The notes below the pieces were generated by a model. It had not been told where the DNA came from. It did no database searches and worked only from the letters and a program-made list of their open reading frames with translations. From a virus, in IMG/VR virus record IMGVR_UViG_3300025061_000148, positions 1 through 37,537 of that record: a stretch of 37,537 bases of DNA, one strand, 5' to 3'. This document shows, piece after piece, positions 17,123 through 24,461 of the stretch. Numbering within the stretch: the first letter of the stretch is position 1; every line of letters starts with the position of its first letter. The translations under genes were made by a program, and so were the position numbers.

Positions 17123-18790
17123 TTAGGCGGTGTGCTGGTTCGGTTGTGAGTCTGTTTTGGCGTCGTCATCGTGAATCTTGCCGCCAATATAGAGCGGCAC
17201 GCCATCTTCATTTTTACGCTTGATCTCGCGGGCGCGGTCATTGTGAACGTCTTCCCAATCCTCACCGTGCAGCGCCATGGTTTCCAGATGTTCGTTACTG
17301 GTGCCGTTGGCGATGCGCTCGGTCGCGGCGCGGGCGTCAATCAGTTCGTTGAGTGACCCTAACGGCTCACCAATCCAAAGCGAGCGAACATAGGCACGGC
17401 GCTTTGCCGGGTCTCGGTACCCTTGCAGAGTGATCATGCCGTTGGCGACCATCTCATCAATGACCAGCTCATAAATCGGCTGGCACCATTGCACAGTCAA
17501 GTGGTGGCGGCGCTGTTTTACGAATTTAAATAGCTGGTTGAATGCAGCCCGGGCAGCGGTGTAACTGGTCGAGAAGTGCATCAATAGCACTTCTGCGGGC
17601 TGATCCAGCGCGGCGCCGATCTCTTTGACGATCGCCATAAAAAATGGATCGAATTCTGGATTAGGCCGGTTGGAACTAATCGGTACCGGTTTGGCGCCTT
17701 CTTCTAAATCCCAGACTGCGCCCTCGCCTAACGTCAGGCTGTCGCCTTCCGGTTCGTGGTCCCGGTTGCTTTGCACCACTGGCCGCGCTGGCTTATTGGG
17801 ATCGTTGCTCTGCGCATCCCACATTGTGGCTCCGCCACCAATGCCTTGCTCCTCATCAGTATCACCATGCGTAATGGCCACCGTGAACATCGCGCTGATT
17901 ACGGCGGCGGTTAGCTCCGCTTGGCTGAACCGCTCCAGCTTCTGCAGCGCTTCCAGAATGGGTGCCAGATAAGGAACGCCGCGAACCTGGCTTGGCCTGT
18001 CTTTTTCGTTCATCAACTGCATGATCCGCCGGCGGCCTGTTTCGGCGCCGAATACCGGTACCCAATCCCAGGTGTGCCGAGTCAGATGATCGCTTGGGTA
18101 GCCGCTGCATAACCTTACGTGAGTTGGCCTACCAAGCCGATCCAGGCGAATACCATCCTGTTCACGTTCGGTGTTCAGAGTATTTAGGGGGTTACCGATA
18201 CGTTCGGCTTCCACAAGCTGCAGCTTTAGGCCAAACAGGCCACCTACCCGCTTATCAAACGGTGTGAAGCCAAACACATCGCCGCTGGCAAGCGCACTGA
18301 CGAAAGCCAGCCGTTGCTGCATGTAGAAGTCCATCGTGGCTTCCGCATCGCATTCATTTGGATCCTGCGCCCAAAGGGCGAAGCCGCGTGCCAGTTGATC
18401 ATTGAGGGCATCGGTGGCATCGTCATCCAGTCCCAGCACCTTGCCGTCTACATTCGGGCGAACGGTTAACCCCATTCCCACCACGTTGGTAGCGGCGCGG
18501 CTGATCGCAGCACGGCCAATCATATGGTTGCGGTAGGCATCTCGTGACCGGGCAATCAGCGTTTCCCGCTCGCTGGTCGGTGTATCCTGCCGGGGGCTGC
18601 CCAAGCCGGGAATCCAGCTCAACATGCTACGGATCATGCGGCTTGCACCACGGTGGCGGGTCTCGCTGCCAACGTTGGCGCGGCTGCTGGGCTGGGTGGC
18701 CTTGAGGCGTTTAATCTCTTCCATCGCCTGTTGGGCTTGGGTCTCTGCCAGCTTCGCCCGGGCACCGCCTAAATTCCTCAAAATGCCCAT
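17123..18790 (-). CDS. Portal protein, lambda family
   Basis: 555 aa. The dodecameric channel at one capsid vertex through which DNA enters and leaves. Characteristic lambda-portal segments are present: AISRAATNVVGMGLTVRPNVDG near 110, VSALASGDVFGFTPF near 165, HFSTSYTAARAAFNQLFKFVKQRRHHL near 410, and QPIYELVIDEMVANG. It lies between the gpW-like joiner and the S49 protease, as lambda B. Four bases separate it from the preceding gene and no strong Shine-Dalgarno site is seen, so translation is probably coupled. Confidence 0.95.
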   Translation of the reverse strand: MGILRNLGGARAKLAETQAQQAMEEIKRLKATQPSSRANVGSETRHRGASRMIRSMLSWIPGLGSPRQDTPTSERETLIARSRDAYRNHMIGRAAISRAATNVVGMGLTVRPNVDGKVLGLDDDATDALNDQLARGFALWAQDPNECDAEATMDFYMQQRLAFVSALASGDVFGFTPFDKRVGGLFGLKLQLVEAERIGNPLNTLNTEREQDGIRLDRLGRPTHVRLCSGYPSDHLTRHTWDWVPVFGAETGRRRIMQLMNEKDRPSQVRGVPYLAPILEALQKLERFSQAELTAAVISAMFTVAITHGDTDEEQGIGGGATMWDAQSNDPNKPARPVVQSNRDHEPEGDSLTLGEGAVWDLEEGAKPVPISSNRPNPEFDPFFMAIVKEIGAALDQPAEVLLMHFSTSYTAARAAFNQLFKFVKQRRHHLTVQWCQPIYELVIDEMVANGMITLQGYRDPAKRRAYVRSLWIGEPLGSLNELIDARAATERIANGTSNEHLETMALHGEDWEDVHNDRAREIKRKNEDGVPLYIGGKIHDDDAKTDSQPNQHTA

Positions 18791-18793
18791 GGC

Positions 18794-19015
18794 TTAAAAC
18801 CCCACATAGCGAATGCGGTTTCGCCCACGGCCACGTGTGGCGGCTTGTTCTTTCGCTGCCAGCTTTGCGTAGTGAACTTCCATGCGCTGCAGGGTGCCCA
18901 GATCAGCGCGGGTATATTGCCGCTCTCCAAAGCGCCATGACTGCGAACCCGACAAAATCTTATCGATCGCTTCACGCACCAGGGCCAGGCGGTCGGTGTA
19001 GGTTTGTTGGGTCAT
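18794..19015 (-). CDS. gpW-like head-tail joining protein
   Basis: 73 aa, close to the 68 aa of lambda gpW. The sequence (YTDRLALVREAIDKILSGSQSWRFGERQYTRADLGTLQRMEVHYAKLAAKE) is two helices joined by a short beta hairpin, with 'YTRADLGTLQRM' the family's conserved core. It plugs the portal after packaging so that FII and the tail can attach. Its start overlaps the large terminase stop by 4 nt (ATGA). The C-terminus (RGRGRNRIRYVGF) is basic. Confidence 0.85.
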   Translation of the reverse strand: MTQQTYTDRLALVREAIDKILSGSQSWRFGERQYTRADLGTLQRMEVHYAKLAAKEQAATRGRGRNRIRYVGF

Positions 19016-21009
19016 ACGCTTCGGTTCCTCATACGGCGTCCACGACGGCGGCCAGCGGTTGGCTGAGCCGGTATTTCTGCCGGTGATTCAAACAGGGTGG
19101 TTTGGGTTAGCGTCGCTTCGAGTCGATCCCAGTCGCTTGCCCTCAGCACGTGGGTTCGGCAGCTGCGCGCCGCGTGCAATGCGTACACTTCGCAATCCAG
19201 CGCTTCGTTTGGCTTGCCGGCCTTCTTCTGCCATACGCGTTTACGTGGGTTTCTCGGATGCGGCGCTTTTACTTCCGCTGTCAGCTGTTCCCAGTAGTCG
19301 GGGCGAACATCTTGGTACCAGTGCATACGACCGGGGCCAGTGCCCTTAAGCCGTATGCGGGCGTCAATCAGATCCTTAGCTTTATGGGTACCGACGATGA
19401 ACGGGCGCAGGCCGTACTTATCGGCCTTGGTGTTTTTGCTGTTCGTGTCATCCGATATCTTGGGCCGGCTGAAGATCTCTTTATTCTCGCTATTCAGCGA
19501 GGCACCTTTAACGGCCATGACGCCGTGCCGCTGACGTGCTCGCACGTAGTGATAAATAGCATCACTGGTGTGGCCGTCTGAGCTATCGATACCCACTGCA
19601 GAAACCCGAAGCGATGCACCACTCTCATGTTCAAAGCCGGTGGTCATGAGCTTGTCTAGCTCTTCATATACCGGATCGGCTTTATCCATCGTGTTGCCGT
19701 AGAGCTCGCCCCAGTAGATCAGCCAGCTTTCTTCGCCACGGCCCCAGGCGCGTATTACCACCGCTAGGCGGTCGTGTTGCACATCGATACCAGCCGTGAG
19801 CAGCAAGCCACCACGAGGGATGGTTTTCTCTGCATACTCTTCGGCGCGATCCTTCAGCTCATCAACTTCCGGCGCATCACCTTTGAACTGATACGCCAGG
19901 CCCATTGAACTGTTGGTGAATACGATCAGATCGCTAAAATCGCCCTGCTCAGCGTTGTGCTGTGCTGAAAGCCACTTCTCCATCAGCTTCGCGAAGCGTG
20001 AATCGGGGAATGTGCTTAGCAACTCATTCATGTAGTAACCGGCCACACCGCGAAACTCAGCGGTGGCTACCCATTTCCCTTTACGCAGGTTTGCGTTCTT
20101 ATCCCGATCGTTCCACTCGCTACCGCAATGCGGGCAGGCGTAAACGGTTTGCTCTGGCCGGAATGCGCCATAAATGGGATGCGGCTGTTCAGCCGTCGTC
20201 GGGCATACCAAGTTATCGAAACTCAGCTCGTGCGATTCACCACAGTGATGGCACGGCACCAGGCAGCGGCGCTTGTCGCTCAGTTGCATTTCCGCTTCGA
20301 TAGAAGAGATACCCGCGATGGTGGGCGTTCCACCGATGATGTACTTCTTACGACCCCGGCCGTAGGTTTTGCCACGCTCTTTGAGCAGCAGGATCGAATC
20401 ACCCTGCCCCTTTAGATTTAGGTTGCAGTCGTCAGGCTCTTCGACAAAGCCGCGGGGGCTGGGAGTCGACTTCACCGACGATGGTGAATTGGAACCCACC
20501 AACTTCAGGAAGCCGCCCGGGAAGCGCTTGAACTGCTGGCGTTGCTGCAGCTTTCGCGAGCGTAGGTCTATTTTGTTGCGCAGCCGTGGTGTTGCTTCCA
20601 CCATCGGCTCAAATTTTTCCGCCACATACTCTTTAGCGGCACCGTCTTTCGGAAATAGGCCGATGATCGGCGAGGGGTCAATGTCGATCCAGCGGCCTAG
20701 CGCATTACCCAGCACACCGGATGTCCACGCGACCTGCGCTGATTTCTGACAGCACACTTCTTCAACGTTGGGATCGTCGATGGCTTCCAGTGGTCCACCT
20801 GGAAGTGCAAGCGCGGGCGTTACGTGGATGCTGTATTTACCAGGTCTGGCTGTTTCTACCTCACTCATCCAGCGGTGTTTGTTTGCCCAATCCATAGTGC
20901 CAATACGTTCTGGCGGGGCCCACTTTTTTGCCAACTTGCTTGCCCATCGCGCAGCGTTACGCTTCAGCGCTCTCCGCATCTTCCGGTTCAAGTTGGCTGC
21001 TGGATTCAT
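19012..21009 (-). CDS. Terminase large subunit, GpA family
   Basis: 665 aa, the packaging motor and cos-cutting nuclease. The ATPase P-loop variant is CCQKSAQVAWTSG (residues 86-98); Walker B is around RGFVEEPDD (186-194). A zinc-finger-like region follows (CHHCGESHE ... CPHCGSEW). The nuclease half shows GIDVQHDR and GIDSSDGHTSD acidic motifs. It resembles lambda A rather than the headful type, so cohesive ends are expected. It starts inside the small terminase gene (53-nt overlap), an arrangement that ties the two subunits together. Confidence 0.95.
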   Translation of the reverse strand: MNPAANLNRKMRRALKRNAARWASKLAKKWAPPERIGTMDWANKHRWMSEVETARPGKYSIHVTPALALPGGPLEAIDDPNVEEVCCQKSAQVAWTSGVLGNALGRWIDIDPSPIIGLFPKDGAAKEYVAEKFEPMVEATPRLRNKIDLRSRKLQQRQQFKRFPGGFLKLVGSNSPSSVKSTPSPRGFVEEPDDCNLNLKGQGDSILLLKERGKTYGRGRKKYIIGGTPTIAGISSIEAEMQLSDKRRCLVPCHHCGESHELSFDNLVCPTTAEQPHPIYGAFRPEQTVYACPHCGSEWNDRDKNANLRKGKWVATAEFRGVAGYYMNELLSTFPDSRFAKLMEKWLSAQHNAEQGDFSDLIVFTNSSMGLAYQFKGDAPEVDELKDRAEEYAEKTIPRGGLLLTAGIDVQHDRLAVVIRAWGRGEESWLIYWGELYGNTMDKADPVYEELDKLMTTGFEHESGASLRVSAVGIDSSDGHTSDAIYHYVRARQRHGVMAVKGASLNSENKEIFSRPKISDDTNSKNTKADKYGLRPFIVGTHKAKDLIDARIRLKGTGPGRMHWYQDVRPDYWEQLTAEVKAPHPRNPRKRVWQKKAGKPNEALDCEVYALHAARSCRTHVLRASDWDRLEATLTQTTLFESPAEIPAQPTAGRRRGRRMRNRSV

Positions 21010-21511
21010 AGTTACTCAGTGTGCTTAACGCATCCTCGATATGACGGCGGATCACAGACACATCCACCTCTTCGCCCAAAATTGCTGTTAGCTCAGCAGC
21101 CAACGCATCGGGCATGTTAAACAACAGCTCAGCGCGTGCGGCTTCCACCAGGGCGTCATACTCAACGTCTAAATCATCGGGCATGACTAGAACGTCATCT
21201 TCTTTCAGCATCTCGCGTTCGAGCTGATCACCGCGCAAACGGTCAAGGCGATCTTTGGCAGACTCGCGGGTAGTGTCATTTGCACGAACCATTAGCCAGG
21301 CCAAAACCTCAGCCGGTGAATACTCGTTGCTGGCACCACGGCCAGCGGACACCGCCACCGGTAAGCCCTTTTGCTGCCAGTCAGTCAGCGTCCTTTCGGA
21401 GACTTCAAGCAGCTCAGATAACGCCCGCTTGTTTAACGATGCGGGCAAGCCAGCAGCGTGCCAGTTAAGCAACGCCAGCTGACAAACGTTGATCAACTCA
21501 ACTGACGTCAT
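20957..21511 (-). CDS. Terminase small subunit, Nu1-like
   Basis: 184 aa, matching lambda Nu1 (181 aa). A winged-helix DNA-binding region is visible at about 24-65 (LNKRALSELLEVSERTLTDWQQKGLPV...EYSPAEVLAWL), typical of Nu1 and excisionase-like folds. It is followed by a helical, acidic C-terminus for contact with the large subunit. It recognises the cos region and recruits the motor. It is the first head gene after the lysis block and a 116-bp non-coding segment that probably holds cos. Confidence 0.88.
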   Translation of the reverse strand: MTSVELINVCQLALLNWHAAGLPASLNKRALSELLEVSERTLTDWQQKGLPVAVSAGRGASNEYSPAEVLAWLMVRANDTTRESAKDRLDRLRGDQLEREMLKEDDVLVMPDDLDVEYDALVEAARAELLFNMPDALAAELTAILGEEVDVSVIRRHIEDALSTLSNYESSSQLEPEDAESAEA

Positions 21512-21627
21512 GCTGCTAACCTATTGATGAGATTAAAAGTAAGGAAGCCATGCACACTTTTTAGCTGCACGAATTCCGCGGCTATGTTCCCCCGTATACC
21601 GCGCTGCCTAGCCAGAAGGACCCACGG
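21512..21627. other. Probable cos region
   Basis: A 116-bp gene-free segment lies between Rz1 and the Nu1-like gene, exactly where cos lies in lambda. It holds an imperfect GC-rich dyad, CGCGG (21577-21581) and CCGCG (21599-21603), 17 bp apart, which is the sort of symmetry seen at cos nicking sites. An A/T-rich stretch (21530-21562) on the terminase side could take IHF and Nu1. The exact cut site cannot be read from sequence alone. Confidence 0.42.
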
Positions 21628-21906
21628 TTATTGCTCACCCGCCGACCCAGGCTTTAGCAACAGCTGATACACCGACTCACGGTCAGCATTGGCACGGCGC
21701 CGCAGTGATTCATAGTCTGCAAGCAACTGGAGCAGATCGCGGTTATGCGACACACGACGCCTGGGCTCACTCAGTGGCGTCACTAGATGTGGCGGCACTT
21801 CCGGCATCACCAGCACCGGCACTGTCACCGGCTTCGGGGAGCTCGCGCACCCAGTCGCCAACAACAGCAGGCAGAGGCTGCCCAGCCCAATCACTAGTCG
21901 TTGCAT
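21628..21906 (-). CDS. Outer-membrane spanin lipoprotein, Rz1-like
   Basis: 92 aa with a lipoprotein signal (MQRLVIGLGSLCLLLLATGC) and lipidation expected at Cys20. The mature protein is Pro-rich (KPVTVPVLVMPEVPPHL) then helical. It starts inside the i-spanin gene in another frame and extends beyond it, the partially overlapping Rz/Rz1 layout. Paired with the inner-membrane subunit it fuses the two membranes at the end of lysis. It marks the host as Gram-negative. Confidence 0.87.
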   Translation of the reverse strand: MQRLVIGLGSLCLLLLATGCASSPKPVTVPVLVMPEVPPHLVTPLSEPRRRVSHNRDLLQLLADYESLRRRANADRESVYQLLLKPGSAGEQ

Positions 21907-22207
21907 CGTCTCTCTCCAGTTGCTGGGCCGTCTTGCGCATCATGTCTACTAGCTCAGTGTCACGCTGCAGTTGCTCATCACGTGCTGATAGCACCGCACT
22001 CAGTGTGTTGATCTGCTCACGCTGCCAGCGCTGGTGTTCCTGCAGGATCTCCACCTGATCGTTTGCCCGAGCTAATCGCGTTTCGGTTGCCGATAGTTGC
22101 AACGCATACTGCCGCGCCTGCATGCCAGCAAAGATCGTGATGCCCAACAGTCCAGCGACCATCCAGCCAGACAAGTTGCCTAAGATGCGCTTAATCATTT
22201 CAGCCAC
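21767..22207 (-). CDS. Inner-membrane spanin, Rz-like
   Basis: 146 aa. One N-terminal signal anchor (residues ~13-30, SGWMVAGLLGITIFAGMQA) is followed by a long periplasmic coiled coil (LSATETRLARANDQVEILQEHQRWQREQINTLSAVLSARDEQLQRD), the standard i-spanin plan. The C-terminus is low-complexity Gly/Ala/Ser where the frame overlaps Rz1. It overlaps the holin gene by 13 nt at its start. It connects with the Rz1-like lipoprotein across the periplasm. Confidence 0.87.
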   Translation of the reverse strand: MAEMIKRILGNLSGWMVAGLLGITIFAGMQARQYALQLSATETRLARANDQVEILQEHQRWQREQINTLSAVLSARDEQLQRDTELVDMMRKTAQQLERDDATTSDWAGQPLPAVVGDWVRELPEAGDSAGAGDAGSAATSSDATE

Positions 22208-22518
22208 CGCCCGATGATCTTCTCGTAGAGCTCATCCGCTCGATTGCCAAACCACTCCGTTCCCTTGAACGCCACTACCGCGCCAAGGGCAGCTGCTAAA
22301 TCAACCGGAAGGCCGAAGTAATGAAGCACTGGGAAAGCCGCCAGGGTTAAGCAGCCACAAAGCATGGCCTCTAGCCAGCTCTTGCTGACTCTGTTGCCCG
22401 CGTGCAGGCTGCGCAACATGCCCACTAAGAACGCCAGACCCGCCGCGTAAAGCTGAGGCCAAGCGGTGGCGACATACGCAAGCAACGCCTGCCATAAGTT
22501 AGGGTCGCGTCCCGGCAT
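22195..22518 (-). CDS. Holin, lambda-type class
   Basis: 107 aa with three likely membrane segments (about 18-36, 50-66 and 71-87) and a charged C-terminus (NRADELYEKIIGRWLK). This resembles the Phage_holin_3/lambda-S superfamily of class I holins. It makes the timed membrane lesion that releases the amidase. It lies between endolysin and spanins. I see no classic dual-start motif: only one Met starts the frame, and its ribosome site is weak. Confidence 0.83.
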   Translation of the reverse strand: MPGRDPNLWQALLAYVATAWPQLYAAGLAFLVGMLRSLHAGNRVSKSWLEAMLCGCLTLAAFPVLHYFGLPVDLAAALGAVVAFKGTEWFGNRADELYEKIIGRWLK

Positions 22519-22543
22519 GAGAAGACTCTTTATTGAATGAATG

Positions 22544-23122
22544 TCACGCCGCCCGCGCCGCGTCCGCGATCACGCCTGCTACTGCCTCAACCAGCGCGTC
22601 GTAATACTGTTTGAACTGATACAGGTCGTTAGCGTTGGAAAGGAAAAACAACTCAAAGATGATGCCGCCACCGCCAGACACGAAGGCCAAGCGCTCGTGA
22701 TACCCAGCGTTCTCAGGCTTAGCCCCACGGTTGGGAATGCCTAACAAACCAGCAGTTACACGGCAGAGCTCAGCGCCCAGGGGCTTGTTATGAGCGCGGG
22801 ATAACGTCTCAACACCCGTTGCACCAGGGCCACCGCCATTTGTATGAAACTCAATGGCAATATCACAGCCTTGAGCAATTCGAACAGCCTGGCGCAACGG
22901 CAGGTTTTCGCCGGGTTCACCGTCTAACACATGGCGTATACCCAGGCTGGCTAACCGCACGCTAACGTCATCACGGAACAGCTGAACGATATCGGCCTCT
23001 TTATAGCCATTAGCCACGATCCCCGGCACCGTATCGCTATGCCCTGCTGAGAGCATCACCGTGTTGCGCTGGGGTGGCCGCTGGGGCACTGCTTTGACGT
23101 GATCAATCCACCGCATGCCCAT
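22544..23122 (-). CDS. Endolysin, N-acetylmuramoyl-L-alanine amidase (Amidase_3)
   Basis: 192 aa, a single catalytic domain without a cell-wall-binding module. Zinc ligands and catalytic residues of Amidase_3 are visible: His28 (VMLSAGHSD), Glu42 (GYKEAD), His93 (IEFHTNGG) and Glu157 (IIFELFFLSNANDL). It cleaves the bond between MurNAc and L-Ala. There is no signal peptide, so it needs the holin that follows. AGGAGG lies 6 nt before the ATG at 23122. It is the first gene of the late operon, downstream of the Q-like gene and a terminator. Confidence 0.9.
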   Translation of the reverse strand: MGMRWIDHVKAVPQRPPQRNTVMLSAGHSDTVPGIVANGYKEADIVQLFRDDVSVRLASLGIRHVLDGEPGENLPLRQAVRIAQGCDIAIEFHTNGGGPGATGVETLSRAHNKPLGAELCRVTAGLLGIPNRGAKPENAGYHERLAFVSGGGGIIFELFFLSNANDLYQFKQYYDALVEAVAGVIADAARAA

Positions 23123-23213
23123 GGCCTACCTCCTAAAATTAAAATGCCCCGCATAACCGAAGCTATGCGAGGCACCGCCCACCACGGACGGGAGCTCATT
23201 GGTCTAGCGCCCA

Positions 23214-23246
23214 ACAAAAAGCCCCAGCACGGTGGCTGGGGCTTCT
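23214..23246 (-). terminator. Late-leader terminator, tR'-like
   Basis: GCCCCAGC (23221-23228) pairs with GCTGGGGC (23235-23242) around a 6-nt loop, extended by two A-U pairs and followed on the minus strand by a U-run. It sits between the Q-like gene and the endolysin. This matches the lambda design in which a short leader transcript stops at tR' until Q lets polymerase read through the late genes. Confidence 0.8.
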
Positions 23247-23382
23247 AGGTGGAGGCGCATCTATCAGACGATAGCTGAATCTTGAACCTGGACTGCAATG
23301 GCATCAAGCGCTTTGTAATGCCAAACAAAAAAACTCTTTTTTACATTGGGCATAGTTGGGCAAGCATCGAAATGAACAACGC
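23247..23382 (-). promoter_or_regulatory. Probable late promoter and Q-action segment
   Basis: About 136 bp of non-coding DNA between the Q-like gene and the terminator, where a pR'-type promoter and Q-binding site are expected on the minus strand. I see TTG-containing -35-like hexamers (for example TTGTTC and TTGCAG) but no confident -10 partner. An A/T-tract inverted repeat (AAAAAA-ACTC-TTTTTT, near 23328-23342) is the most distinctive sequence. The function is placed by context only. Confidence 0.4.
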
Positions 23383-23760
23383 TTAAGCTCTTTTAATCTT
23401 CCTGCTACGGCTCCTCAACACCTCTCTAAGCTCAATATGCAGCTTGTTGAGGCGATGATAGTAGGTACGCTCAGTAAGCCCCAGGCGCTGCGCTTTATGT
23501 TCGTTATAGCCTTCCCAGTGGTAATGCTCCCAAGCCAGAACCTGCAGCTCATTACTCAGGCAGCCAATGCCCTCATACACTTCCCAGGCCAGATCATCGA
23601 TCACACCATGACCCAACGGGTCGCGGCTTCCCTTAGGGCCGCCGTCAGGCATCACACCCTTGAACTCGATCAGCTTGCCCAACGGGCTGCACTGACGCAG
23701 GGCACAGCATTTCCATTGATCGGCCCAATGCTTCAGTAGTTCGTCCATTGCTTTAATCAT
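23383..23760 (-). CDS. Antitermination protein, Q-like
   Basis: 125 aa and basic, with a helix-turn-helix near the C-terminus (YNEHKAQRLGLTERTYYHRLNKLHIELREVLRS) like the small Q-type/ArpU-like antiterminators (phage antitermination Q family). Two close cysteines (WKCCALRQC) may bind metal. Its position, last early gene before a terminator and the lysis genes, is the position of lambda Q. AGGAG lies 7 nt before the ATG. Expected role: bind near the late promoter and make polymerase ignore the late terminators seen at 23.2, 14.4, 12.5 and 10.1 kb. Confidence 0.82.
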   Translation of the reverse strand: MIKAMDELLKHWADQWKCCALRQCSPLGKLIEFKGVMPDGGPKGSRDPLGHGVIDDLAWEVYEGIGCLSNELQVLAWEHYHWEGYNEHKAQRLGLTERTYYHRLNKLHIELREVLRSRSRKIKRA

Positions 23761-23804
23761 TGGTTTGCTCCTGCTTTCGGCCTGGTGGGTAGCCTTAGTT
23801 CTAA

Positions 23805-24188
23805 TTAGCGGGCTTGGCGCTCTTCTCGCTCACGCTGACCATAATGATAGGCCTCTTGCTCCTGGAGCATTGCCTTGGTGAAAAGCGGCTGCATCAATCG
23901 CATTGCTTCCAAGTAATCCCCTAAATCGTCTTTAACCAACAACACCCAAGGGAAATCGCCGTTAGCACTTTCGATTTGGAAAAAATAAGCATAGCTACGA
24001 AGGCCAGTATTCAAGCGAGAAGGCTTGCAGGGAGCATACAAGGCATAAGCCCCTTCAACCTGTTCAATCTCCTCCCAGCCAGCTTGCTCCAGCAGATCAC
24101 CCCGTTCCAAGGGCTCGCTGTCAAAAAGCTCAATCACTTCCTCGCACAACTTCACTAACTTTCCGTCTTGTAGGTGATAAACGCTCAT
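23805..24188 (-). CDS. Hypothetical early protein
   Basis: A 127-aa acidic protein that I do not recognise. It starts MSVYHLQDGKLVKLCEEVIELFDSEPL, has a central mixed alpha/beta part (AYALYAPCKPSRLNTGLRSYAYFFQIESANGDFPWVLLVKDDLGDYL) and ends in a charged helix (EQEAYHYGQREREERQAR). AGGAGA lies 6 nt before the ATG. It is the first gene after the repeat-rich non-coding segment and the last before the Q-like gene, so it is probably expressed with the replication genes. Confidence 0.72.
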   Translation of the reverse strand: MSVYHLQDGKLVKLCEEVIELFDSEPLERGDLLEQAGWEEIEQVEGAYALYAPCKPSRLNTGLRSYAYFFQIESANGDFPWVLLVKDDLGDYLEAMRLMQPLFTKAMLQEQEAYHYGQREREERQAR

Positions 24189-24208
24189 TAACGATCTCCT
24201 ATTGGGTT

Positions 24209-24452
24209 GTCACATATGTCACCTGATCAAAAATCAATCATGTGACAAAAAAAGTCTTTTAAATCAACCGTGTCACATTAGTCACATATGTCACATATAA
24301 ATATTAATAAAAACATGCGCGCGCACGCGCGCGTGCGCATACATGTAGATATCATATGTGACACTGGTGACACTGGTGACACGATTGATTAATAAGTAGT
24401 TTTTCTAACTGGAACATGTGACAGCACTGGTGACACAGCAACATCTTGTGAC
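24209..24452. repeat. Inverted iteron array, candidate replication origin
   Basis: Twelve copies of GTCAC or GTGAC lie in a 273-bp gap. GTCAC starts at 24209, 24218, 24272, 24281 and 24290. GTGAC starts at 24242, 24358, 24367, 24376, 24418, 24430 and 24448. Several are exactly 9 bp apart, including one triplet per arm (24272-24294 and 24358-24380), and the two triplets point in opposite directions around 24326. Between them are an AT-rich stretch (24295-24313) and an alternating purine-pyrimidine tract. It directly follows the helicase gene. Iterons plus an unwinding element suggest an origin; a multi-site operator is the alternative. Confidence 0.68.
24313..24347. repeat. 35-bp alternating purine-pyrimidine tract (Z-DNA-prone)
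   Basis: Every base alternates purine/pyrimidine for 35 bp, mostly GC steps. It includes an 18-bp perfect palindrome at 24321-24338 (GCGCACGCGCGCGTGCGC). Such tracts flip to Z-DNA or extrude cruciforms under negative supercoiling. It sits at the dyad centre of the repeat array, beside an AT-rich segment. Confidence 0.85.
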
Positions 24453-24461
24453 AAAGCATAG

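Noticed and set aside
18477-18485. CCCACCACG in the portal gene
   Set aside because: It is inside coding sequence without a surrounding stem; an occasional chance match of an 8-mer is expected in GC-rich DNA.
23176-23186. Another CCCACCACGG copy upstream of the endolysin
   Set aside because: It lies on the plus strand while the gene runs on the minus strand, and I find no 9-bp stem around it, so it was not counted in the hairpin family.
24209-24452. CRP binding sites (TGTGA...TCACA)
   Set aside because: Half-sites occur as direct repeats 9 bp apart within each arm and do not form TGTGA-N6-TCACA dyads.
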